20,579 nucleotides of DNA, taken from positions 1 through 20,579 of the forward strand of contig JAFPPJ010000431.1 of NCBI GenBank assembly GCA_017410745.1, in the 5' to 3' direction. Shown here piece by piece: positions 14,787-20,579 of the stretch. Made by a program: the position numbers and the translations under genes. This DNA is from Oscillospiraceae bacterium. Lineage in GTDB: Bacteria; Bacillota; Clostridia; Oscillospirales; Ruminococcaceae. The notes below the pieces were generated by a model. The model made no database searches, was not told the DNA's origin, and was given only the letters and a program-made list of their open reading frames with translations. Within the stretch, counting starts at the first letter, position 1, and the number at the start of each line of letters is the position of its first letter.

Positions 14787-15608
14787 TCACTTAAGTACGC
14801 AGAATACCGTACCGCCGGAGTAGTCGGGCTCGGAGAAGTTTACCTGCTCTGAGCGCTCGTCTGTAACGGTGATGCCTGCGCCGCCGAAATCATACTTCTT
14901 GTCATGGATAGAAGGTATGATTTCGGAGAAGGACATGGTGTATATCTCCAGACCATAGCCGTATTCCTGGCAGAAGTTGATAGCGATGTCTATATCAAGA
15001 CCTACTACCTTGTTGTCCTTGAAATAGTCGAAGGGTGCATAGTCGCCTTCGGTAGCGAACTTGAGCGTGCCCTTGTCTGCGGGGAGAGCAGTGTGGTCGG
15101 GTACTATCTTCTCATCATCGTTAGCGCCTGTCCACTTGTCCTGCATCTGCTTGAGCGTGCCGTCGCTCTTTATCTTGGTCATATACTCGTTGAACTCTGC
15201 AAGCAGCTTGTTGCCTTCCTCTGTCTTGGGGAATGCGAATGCGAAGTCGCCGGGGTCTACCTGCTCATTGATAAAGGTGAGCTGGCTGTCCTTTGCGCAT
15301 ATCTCTCTGATAACGGGGTCGTCACCGGGGAATGCTGCTATCTCGCCCTTCTTGAGCGCATCTATAAGGAAGGTGTAGTTGCGGTACTGACTTACGCTTG
15401 CTGTGGGGATAGCCTCCTTTACAGTATCGCCCATGCTTGTTCCCGTCTGCACTCCTATTGTCTTACCCGCAAGCTGTGACAGAGATGTGTACTTCTCCTG
15501 AGCTGCCTGCTGCTGTGCAGGTGCATTGTTGTTATTGCCTGCCGGTGCAGAGCATCCTGCTGCAAGTACCATAACTGACATTGCTGCTGCAAGTACCGAT
15601 CTTTTCAT
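14787..15608 (-). CDS. Lipoprotein solute-binding protein with apparently circularly permuted domains
   Basis: This 273-residue protein resembles amino-acid ABC-transporter binding proteins (SBP_bac_3), but its halves are in reversed order. A lipoprotein signal ends at LAAGC (C19), so it is membrane-anchored outside the cell, followed by an Asn/Gln/Ala linker. Residues about 43-165 match the usual second half: SLSQLAGKTIGVQTGTS, ALKKGEIAAFPGDDPV, then SDGTLKQMQDKWTG. Residues 180-273 match the usual first half: GTLKFATEGDYAPFDYF, VVGLDIDIA, and ITVTDERSEQVNFSEPDYSG with the ligand-binding Arg. The chain ends at the normal hinge strand. The start at 15608 follows GGAGGG. No permease or ATPase is adjacent. 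It lies 48 bp after khpB. The ligand is unknown. Confidence 0.88.
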   Translation of the reverse strand: MKRSVLAAAMSVMVLAAGCSAPAGNNNNAPAQQQAAQEKYTSLSQLAGKTIGVQTGTSMGDTVKEAIPTASVSQYRNYTFLIDALKKGEIAAFPGDDPVIREICAKDSQLTFINEQVDPGDFAFAFPKTEEGNKLLAEFNEYMTKIKSDGTLKQMQDKWTGANDDEKIVPDHTALPADKGTLKFATEGDYAPFDYFKDNKVVGLDIDIAINFCQEYGYGLEIYTMSFSEIIPSIHDKKYDFGGAGITVTDERSEQVNFSEPDYSGGTVFCVLK

Positions 15609-15656
15609 ATCTGATCCCTCCATTTATTTTGCTGTATTATATAGCGGTGTTGCCGC

Positions 15657-16457
15657 TTATATATCTATCTTGCCGTAAAGGTCGCCAGTGAGAAGGCTGT
15701 CCTCGGGCTTGGGCTTCTTGTAGTCCTTTTCAAAGGATGTCTTCATAAGATCCATTGAATGGGGCTCTCTGCGGCGCTCCCTGCGCTCGCCTCTCCTGTC
15801 GTCGCGCTTGTCTCCTCTGCGGCGGTCGGGTCTGTCCTTCCTGCCGTTTACGGAGGATATGACTACCTTTCTGTAAGGCTCCTCACCTACGCTCTTTGAC
15901 TGCACGCCCTCTATCTCGCTGACAGCCGCATGGATAATGCGTCTCTCATAGGGGTTCATGGGCTCGAGAGTGATGGATCTGCCTGTGCGGAGCACGCTTC
16001 TCGATATCTTAGCAGCGAGCTGCTCAAGGGTGTTCTTCCTCTTCTCGCGGTAATCGCAGGAGTCAAGGGTAACACGGTAGTATTCCTTGTCGGTGCGGTT
16101 TGCAGCCATGCTTGTGAGATACTGCAGCGCATCGAGCGTCTCGCCTCTTCTGCCTATCACTGCGCCTGTGGTGTCGCCCTTTATCTCGATGACAACGCCC
16201 TCTTCGCTCTCCTCTGCTGTGAGCTCGTTCTCTATATCCATAGCAGCGAGCACCTTCTTGAGATAATCAAGAGCGATCTCTGTCTTGGTGGGCTCGTATG
16301 ATGCCTCTACAACAGCACTGGTCTTGCCTATGCCGAGTATGCCCTTCTTGCCCTGCTCCACAACGGAGAATTCGATCCTGTCCTGTGCTACGCCGAATTC
16401 CTTTGCTGCGAGCTCTCTTGCTTCTTCAACTGTGTCAGCTGTGAACTGCTTCTTCAT
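15657..16457 (-). CDS. khpB: RNA-binding protein KhpB (Jag/EloR)
   Basis: KhpB, also called Jag or EloR, is an RNA-binding regulator of cell elongation and division that pairs with KhpA. The 266-residue protein has a Jag-N domain (about 1-50), a KH domain with GRRG at 102-105, and an R3H domain with RRIIH at 172-176. An Arg/Asp-rich linker and a short conserved-looking tail follow. Three ATGs in a row (16463, 16460, 16457) follow AGGAG. The third gives the family start MKKQF and the best spacing. The gene is 13 bp after yidC, the conserved order in Firmicutes. Co-transcription with yidC is nearly certain. Confidence 0.95.
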   Translation of the reverse strand: MKKQFTADTVEEARELAAKEFGVAQDRIEFSVVEQGKKGILGIGKTSAVVEASYEPTKTEIALDYLKKVLAAMDIENELTAEESEEGVVIEIKGDTTGAVIGRRGETLDALQYLTSMAANRTDKEYYRVTLDSCDYREKRKNTLEQLAAKISRSVLRTGRSITLEPMNPYERRIIHAAVSEIEGVQSKSVGEEPYRKVVISSVNGRKDRPDRRRGDKRDDRRGERRERRREPHSMDLMKTSFEKDYKKPKPEDSLLTGDLYGKIDI

Positions 16458-16470
16458 CATCATTCTCCTC

Positions 16471-17574
16471 TCAATCCGGTTCAGAATCATCCAGGCTGTC
16501 GCCGTACTTTTCTGCCTGCTTGCGTCTTGCTTCTGCTATGATCTTCTTTTCGTATTCCTTCATCTGTGAATTTGAAAGACGCTTGCCGTCCTCGTTCACA
16601 GGTTCGCTCCTTGTCTGTGTCTGACCCTGCTGAGCCATCTGCTCGCGCATCATCTCATTGTATTTCTCCATGAGACCGCTGCGCTTGCGGTTCTTTCTCT
16701 TTTCCTTGTCTTTCTCCACGAGCTTCTGTACATATTCGGGGGTATATATCTTATTGAGCACCACCATCTGTACTATACCAACGATAGATGAGCATATCCA
16801 GTAGAAGCCGAGACCTGCTGCACAGGTGAAACCTATCCATACGGAGAGGAGAGGCATTGCATAGAGCATCATGTTCATGCCTGCCATCTGATTTGCCGCA
16901 TCGGGGTTGAGCTTCTTCTGCTTTGCATTGGAATATATCGTGGTGAAGAGCTGCATCAGACCTGCCACTATGGGTATCGCTATGAGACCTATGTTCACAG
17001 CGGTGAATGTGAAGCCGTTGTCGAATACGCTCTTGGGTATCATGCCCAGGTCGATGAAGCCGAACAGCTTGTTATGGAAGCCTGCTATGCGGTCGATGAC
17101 CTCCTGTGTGATGCCCGCATCCAGATATGCCTGTGTGTTTGCGGGATTCTGCACGGTGTTCACGATATACAGCTCGGGTCTTGCGCTGAAGCTGCTGTTG
17201 CCCTCAAAGAAGGGAGCTGTAACATTCTTGAGTGTCTCTATCTGATCCTTTGAAAGTCTGATGATATGTGTAAGGGGCTTATAGATAACATCGAACACAC
17301 CATAGAGGAATACGAGCTGCAATACCAGAGGCAGACACGATGCCATAGGGTTGATGTTCTCTTCTGCATACAGCTTCATCTGCTCTTCCTGCAGCTTCTG
17401 CTGATTGTTTGCATACTTCTTTTTAAGCTGTTCAAGCTTGGGGTTTATAGCCGACGTCGCCGCCATTGACTTCTGCTGATTTACCGAGAGAGGGAAAAGC
17501 ATCAGTCTTATGAGCACTGTGAATATCAGTATAGCGATGCCGTAGTTGTTGACAAGCTGATATACCAGCCACAT
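16471..17574 (-). CDS. yidC: Membrane protein insertase YidC (SpoIIIJ/Oxa1 type), 5' end uncertain
   Basis: YidC inserts proteins into the membrane, alone or with SecYEG. The first ATG gives 367 residues. The substrate-groove Arg (R23, in VLIRLMLFPLS), the coiled cytoplasmic hairpin (SAINPKLEQLKKKY) and later helices around IPIVAGLMQLFTT and AGLGFYWICSSIVGIVQ are present, with a long charged tail. A long extracytoplasmic insert lies between helices 2 and 3. The conserved N-terminal SQIIGYPLGWL is encoded in frame upstream of this ATG with no ATG, GTG or TTG before the TGA at 17620-17622. The true start may be an ATA at 17616, or a one-base indel may separate the gene from the ATG at 17623, 3 nt after GGAAAGGG. 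Confidence 0.93.
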   Translation of the reverse strand: MWLVYQLVNNYGIAILIFTVLIRLMLFPLSVNQQKSMAATSAINPKLEQLKKKYANNQQKLQEEQMKLYAEENINPMASCLPLVLQLVFLYGVFDVIYKPLTHIIRLSKDQIETLKNVTAPFFEGNSSFSARPELYIVNTVQNPANTQAYLDAGITQEVIDRIAGFHNKLFGFIDLGMIPKSVFDNGFTFTAVNIGLIAIPIVAGLMQLFTTIYSNAKQKKLNPDAANQMAGMNMMLYAMPLLSVWIGFTCAAGLGFYWICSSIVGIVQMVVLNKIYTPEYVQKLVEKDKEKRKNRKRSGLMEKYNEMMREQMAQQGQTQTRSEPVNEDGKRLSNSQMKEYEKKIIAEARRKQAEKYGDSLDDSEPD

Positions 17575-17623
17575 CAGCCATCCGAGAGGATAACCGATTA
17601 TCTGTGAGATTCCTATTGTTCAT

Positions 17624-17684
17624 ACACCCTTTCCAACAGGATATACTATTTGTATATTATCCTGCATAAAATACATTTTGTAGT
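17624..17684. other. AT-rich yidD-yidC spacer
   Basis: These 61 bp between yidD and the presumed yidC start carry the yidC ribosome site GGAAAGGG (17627-17634, minus strand). No terminator is present, so transcription probably continues through. Confidence 0.4.
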
Positions 17685-17936
17685 TTATGATCTGCGCCCG
17701 ATTTTGAATTCTATCTTCTCCGGCACATAGTCAACGCCGCCCCTTGAGAATGGATTACAGCGCAGAAGTCTCCACACACCGAGCGCAGTACCGATCATGA
17801 TGCCGTGCTTCTCAACAGCTGTAAGAGCATATCTGCTGCATGAGGGGTAATATCTGCAGCACGGCGGCTTCATAGGGGATATGAACTTCCTGTAGAAACG
17901 GATGGGCAGCATATATATCTGTCTGAGTATATTCAT
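17685..17936 (-). CDS. yidD: Membrane protein insertion efficiency factor YidD
   Basis: YidD is a small membrane-associated factor that helps YidC-dependent insertion. The 83-residue protein carries the family core: FYRKFISPMKPPCCRYYPSC, then SRYALTAVEKHG and RCNPFSRGGVDYVP. The three conserved cysteines of the CRYYPSCS and RCNP motifs are present. Its ATG overlaps the rnpA stop by 4 bp (ATGA), showing translational coupling. The rnpA-yidD-yidC order is the usual one. Confidence 0.96.
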   Translation of the reverse strand: MNILRQIYMLPIRFYRKFISPMKPPCCRYYPSCSRYALTAVEKHGIMIGTALGVWRLLRCNPFSRGGVDYVPEKIEFKIGRRS

Positions 17937-18286
17937 ACCTTTTTCTCCATCATAGCGGGAAGCACTTTCTTCCGAAGAAACTGTGCAGCTTCATATGACT
18001 TGCAGCTGACTGCACCTGCGCGGCAGGCGATGATAACATCATATCCTGCTGGCAGAGGGCATTCCCTGAGCGCCGCACGGATCACACGCCTTGCACGGCT
18101 GCGCTCTACTGCACAGCCTATCTTCTTTCCGGTGGAGATGCCGACACGCAGCACGGGCTGACCGTCTATGCGGTTGCGCTTCTCCTTCCTGAAATACACA
18201 GCGCATATCCTGCCGGAAACGCATTTCCCCGTCCTATACGCCTTCAAAAAATCCTTGTTGCGGTTTATTACCTTATAACGCTTCAT
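17933..18286 (-). CDS. rnpA: Ribonuclease P protein component
   Basis: RnpA is the protein subunit of RNase P, which trims the 5' ends of tRNA precursors. The 117-residue protein is basic and contains the RNR signature region ERSRARRVIRAALRE, plus the N-terminal VINRNKDFLKAYRTGK and VGISTGKKIGCAVERSR. The ATG at 18286 gives the family start MKRYKVI; an in-frame TTG at 18292 is less likely. No good Shine-Dalgarno precedes either. It lies 314 bp from rpmH rather than the short gap usual in Firmicutes, and overlaps yidD by 4 bp. Confidence 0.95.
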   Translation of the reverse strand: MKRYKVINRNKDFLKAYRTGKCVSGRICAVYFRKEKRNRIDGQPVLRVGISTGKKIGCAVERSRARRVIRAALRECPLPAGYDVIIACRAGAVSCKSYEAAQFLRKKVLPAMMEKKV

Positions 18287-18600
18287 AATCAATAGTAGAT
18301 CAGTAATTAGTAATGTTTGATTAGCAATTACTTTTTGTCGGGACCTTTCATATAAACTTACACTTAGTATAGTAACAATAAATAATACAATAAGTATATA
18401 ATTATATAGTATTAATCATATTATCATCTTATCAAGATTTACTATTTGTATAATTATTATATAATTATACAAAATTTATTACTCATTACCAATTAGTAAT
18501 TACTAATTATACAAATATCCTCCGCGGCATCACATAAATGCCCTGGCGGGCTTTTGAGGATGACACGAAGGATAGTAAGTGTAAGTCATCTTAAAGATCA
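18287..18600. other. AT-rich rpmH-rnpA spacer with inverted ends
   Basis: No gene was found. The inner sequence is almost pure A/T and is bounded by related inverted repeats at 18305-18331 and 18482-18508. The right one includes a perfect 18-bp palindrome AATTAGTAATTACTAATT (18491-18508). This may be a small inserted element of about 200 bp. On the plus strand GCCC/GGGC followed by TTTT (18540-18555) is a weak terminator-like hairpin. Promoter-like TATACT boxes occur on the minus strand but none is convincing. Confidence 0.45.
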
Positions 18601-18735
18601 TCAGTATGAGAGCATCTTCCTGCCCTTTGCTCTTCTGCGGGCAAGTACCTTTCTGCCATTCTTGGTGGACATTCTCTTCATGAAGCCGTGCTCTTTCTTT
18701 CTCTGAAGCTTCTTGGGCTGATAGGTTCTCTTCAA
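18601..18735 (-). CDS. rpmH: 50S ribosomal protein L34
   Basis: L34 is a small, very basic protein of the large ribosomal subunit. The 44-residue reading matches the family along its whole length: KRTYQPKKLQRKKEHGFMKR, then RMSTKNGRKVLARRRAKGRK. The start codon is TTG at 18735, placed 6 nt after the strong AAGGAGGAG. No ATG or GTG is available at the right place, so initiation at TTG is well supported. It is the first gene of the leftward rpmH-rnpA-yidD-yidC-khpB cluster and has a consensus promoter. Confidence 0.96.
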   Translation of the reverse strand: MKRTYQPKKLQRKKEHGFMKRMSTKNGRKVLARRRAKGRKMLSY

Positions 18736-18797
18736 TTTCTTCTCCTCCTTTTCGTTCAATCGTCAAATGTACATAGTACACTATCACTCAATTCTAT

Positions 18798-18826
18798 AGT
18801 ATAGCAAATAAAACTGCAAATGTCAA
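18798..18826 (-). promoter_or_regulatory. Promoter of rpmH
   Basis: On the minus strand TTGACA (18821-18826) and TATACT (18798-18803) are exactly 17 bp apart, with an extended -10 TGC. The leader of about 55 nt holds TGTAC-ATA-GTACA (18768-18780). Among the strongest promoters in the window. Confidence 0.9.
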
Positions 18827-18844
18827 TACCTTTTTCAAAAAAAA

Positions 18845-20305
18845 TCATTTGATATTGTACACAAGCCTGTCCTTGTCCTTGATATATTCGCTGGTGATGA
18901 TGATGTGTCCGTCGGATACCTGCATCGGATGATCCTTGATGCGCATACCGTAGTATACATCATAATCGAACAGACTGAAACGGAAAGTATCTTCCGGTAT
19001 GTCAACGAGCTTTTCAGGTTTGAGCTTTTTGCCCGTGTCTATACTGTATATAGTGTTGTCACCGAACAGATATATCTTTCCGCCGTAAAGGATCACATCA
19101 GACAAAGTGTTATATTTCAGACCTATGCAGCGCTCCGGCTCTCCTCCCTCTGCGGATATCTTGTATATGCCGTATGTGCTCTTCTCGTCCTCTTCGCTCA
19201 TGTCCTTTTCACGCACGATATACCATATATATTTTTCGCTCATGCCCAGGACGAGCATATCATCCTTATAGGGATAGTCAAATTCCGCTTTCTTCTCGGT
19301 ATATTTCGTAGCATCGGTATCCTTTATATATCCGTTGTCATTGAACTCTGCAGCGGGGATATCCACAGGAGCACGGAAAAGATATGCCTTCTCCTCGCTT
19401 GTGTTCTCTGTCTCTTCGCCCTCATATCCGTACACTGTGCCCATATACGGTGAAGCAAAAAAGTATATATACTTTCCGTCGCTTATGATGTCGCTTATCT
19501 CTGCATTTTTTCCGGTATATATCCGCCTGAAGCCTATATCTCCCTTGTCGTTCTTCTCGGACTTGATTATCAGTGCATCTGTATTCTGCGGCAGTTCACC
19601 CGAATTATCGGTGCCTGAACTGTATCCGAAATAAAAGTTGTCCTCATCTATGAAAAGCTTCTTCTCGGGAACATCTCCCACATGGACAGTCTCTCCGCCA
19701 TTGCCGTCGTTGTCGAAGCGGAAGCAGTCTATCTGCTGTGTATCCGACACATAGATATAGTAGCAGTAGATATACACATGACCCTTATCCTGCTCTACCC
19801 TGCATACAGAATATGCATCCCTGCCGTCCTCTTTTACATACTCGCTCTTTATCAGAGGGAAGAAGTCGAACTTTTCAAGGCCGCTGCCGTCATAGTGGCT
19901 GCGGTATACATTGCTGTTGTCGTAGTCTTTATCATCGTATTTCTTGCCGTTGCCGTGAGTATATATCCATTTCTCGGGAGTGGTGAAGCTTATGACTGTT
20001 TTCTCGCTCTCGCCGCTCTTGTCAAAGGCGGTGACAGCATAGGTATACTCTGTGTCGGCTTTAAGGTTCTTCATGGTGCAGTCGAGCTTGTAGAAGTCCT
20101 TTAGCTTCTTGTACTTGCCGTCCTTGAGCTTATACACAGTGTAGCCGTCTGCGCCGTTGTCATCCCATTTCATGGATGCACGGTCGTGGTTCTCTACAGT
20201 GAGCTCAACATCCGGCGCCTCGGGCACAGCATAGGTCTTTGGTGCAAGGCACAGTCCGAGTGCAGCAGCAGCTGCGGCTGTAAGTACAGATACGATCCTT
20301 TTCAT
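18845..20305 (-). CDS. Secreted fibronectin-III protein with a probable beta-propeller (DUF5050-like)
   Basis: The 486-residue protein has a Sec signal peptide (about 1-26, ending KTYA). One fibronectin type III domain follows (about 30-110; MKWDDNGADGYTVYKLKDGK, YTYAVTAFDKSGES). The rest is rich in Tyr, Asp and Gly with recurring DGKYIYFF, YIWYIV, KIYLFGDNTIYSID units. These resemble the blades of DUF5050-type beta-propellers in secreted clostridial proteins. No catalytic motif, LPxTG or dockerin is visible, so it may be secreted or loosely wall-bound. The ATG at 20305 follows AAGGGG. It has its own promoter and lies just upstream of rpmH, where dnaA and oriC often lie. Function unknown. Confidence 0.8.
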   Translation of the reverse strand: MKRIVSVLTAAAAAALGLCLAPKTYAVPEAPDVELTVENHDRASMKWDDNGADGYTVYKLKDGKYKKLKDFYKLDCTMKNLKADTEYTYAVTAFDKSGESEKTVISFTTPEKWIYTHGNGKKYDDKDYDNSNVYRSHYDGSGLEKFDFFPLIKSEYVKEDGRDAYSVCRVEQDKGHVYIYCYYIYVSDTQQIDCFRFDNDGNGGETVHVGDVPEKKLFIDEDNFYFGYSSGTDNSGELPQNTDALIIKSEKNDKGDIGFRRIYTGKNAEISDIISDGKYIYFFASPYMGTVYGYEGEETENTSEEKAYLFRAPVDIPAAEFNDNGYIKDTDATKYTEKKAEFDYPYKDDMLVLGMSEKYIWYIVREKDMSEEDEKSTYGIYKISAEGGEPERCIGLKYNTLSDVILYGGKIYLFGDNTIYSIDTGKKLKPEKLVDIPEDTFRFSLFDYDVYYGMRIKDHPMQVSDGHIIITSEYIKDKDRLVYNIK

Positions 20306-20333
20306 ATTTCCCCTTCTTTCCGCATTTTTCTAT

Positions 20334-20362
20334 ATTGTATCATATAATAGATAAAAGTGCAA
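20334..20362 (-). promoter_or_regulatory. Promoter of the fibronectin-III gene
   Basis: On the minus strand TTGCAC (20357-20362) and TACAAT (20334-20339) are separated by 17 bp, about 30 bp before the ATG. Confidence 0.75.
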
Positions 20363-20489
20363 TATATTTATAGGAAAACACTGACAATCAAAGCATTTTT
20401 TATATGTAGATATGCATTATTGTGAGCTATTTGCGTTTATTTAGGTTGTTCTCATTTCATCCTCGATTTATTCAGTGTTTCCTTAACTC

Positions 20490-20518
20490 TTGACAATGTA
20501 TATGTACTGTTATACAAT
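20490..20518 (+). promoter_or_regulatory. Plus-strand promoter pointing out of the window
   Basis: TTGACA (20490-20495) and TACAAT (20513-20518) are 17 bp apart. The window ends 61 bp later at GAAGGAAG, which could be a ribosome site. The gene it drives is beyond the edge. dnaA is a positional guess, because it often diverges from rpmH; no DnaA-box cluster is visible nearby. Confidence 0.7.
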
Positions 20519-20579
20519 GTATATAGGTTCTCTTGATATGATATTTCTTGTTTATCATTCCATTATGTATTGAAGGAAG

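Noticed and set aside
18530..18787. 85-codon minus-strand frame overlapping rpmH
   Set aside because: It runs through rpmH in a different frame, whereas the L34 reading matches the family over its full length.
20306..20579. Possible oriC at the right edge
   Set aside because: The region is AT-rich, but no cluster of TTATCCACA-type DnaA boxes is visible on either strand.

Overview
The window looks like chromosomal DNA from a Gram-positive Clostridia member, most likely of the Ruminococcus/Oscillospiraceae type. The grounds are the clostridial forms of RpoB, GyrA, class II GalT and KhpB/Jag, strong Shine-Dalgarno sites, consensus sigma-A promoters (TTGACA, 17 bp, TATAAT), and moderately GC-rich genes separated by very AT-rich spacers. 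No rRNA, tRNA, CRISPR array, transposase or phage gene was recognised. The species call is inference.

Left third: rpoB on the minus strand (100-3900) has a consensus promoter and lies 98 bp from the left edge, so rpoC may lie beyond. Upstream is a gene-free kilobase holding a 652-bp element with imperfect inverted ends (4232-4883). Then come a small double zinc-ribbon gene with strong terminators and a sigma-70-family gene, both minus strand.

Middle: a tight minus-strand operon encodes a Nudix hydrolase, GalT and a secreted choline/glucan-binding-repeat protein (9440-6276). To its right are an AT-rich spacer, a solitary copy of the 652-bp element's end, and a family of GC-rich hairpin repeats on both sides of a plus-strand GNAT gene. 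A 50-residue basic ORF follows, converging on gyrA across a bidirectional terminator.

Right half: gyrA (minus) and a YitT-type membrane-protein gene (plus) are divergent, and between them lies an exact ParB-binding parS site. To the right is the classic origin-proximal cluster rpmH-rnpA-yidD-yidC-khpB(jag), read leftwards. A lipoprotein solute-binding protein follows it, possibly in the same transcript, and its two halves are in reversed order (apparent circular permutation). Upstream of rpmH, where dnaA/oriC often lies, is a secreted fibronectin-III protein. A plus-strand promoter then points out of the right edge. gyrA, parS and the rpmH cluster together suggest a location near the replication origin, but no DnaA-box cluster was seen.

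Most notable: the permuted binding protein, the inverted-repeat element and its solo end, a yidC whose conserved N terminus has no standard in-frame start, the parS site, and the repeat families in the spacers.
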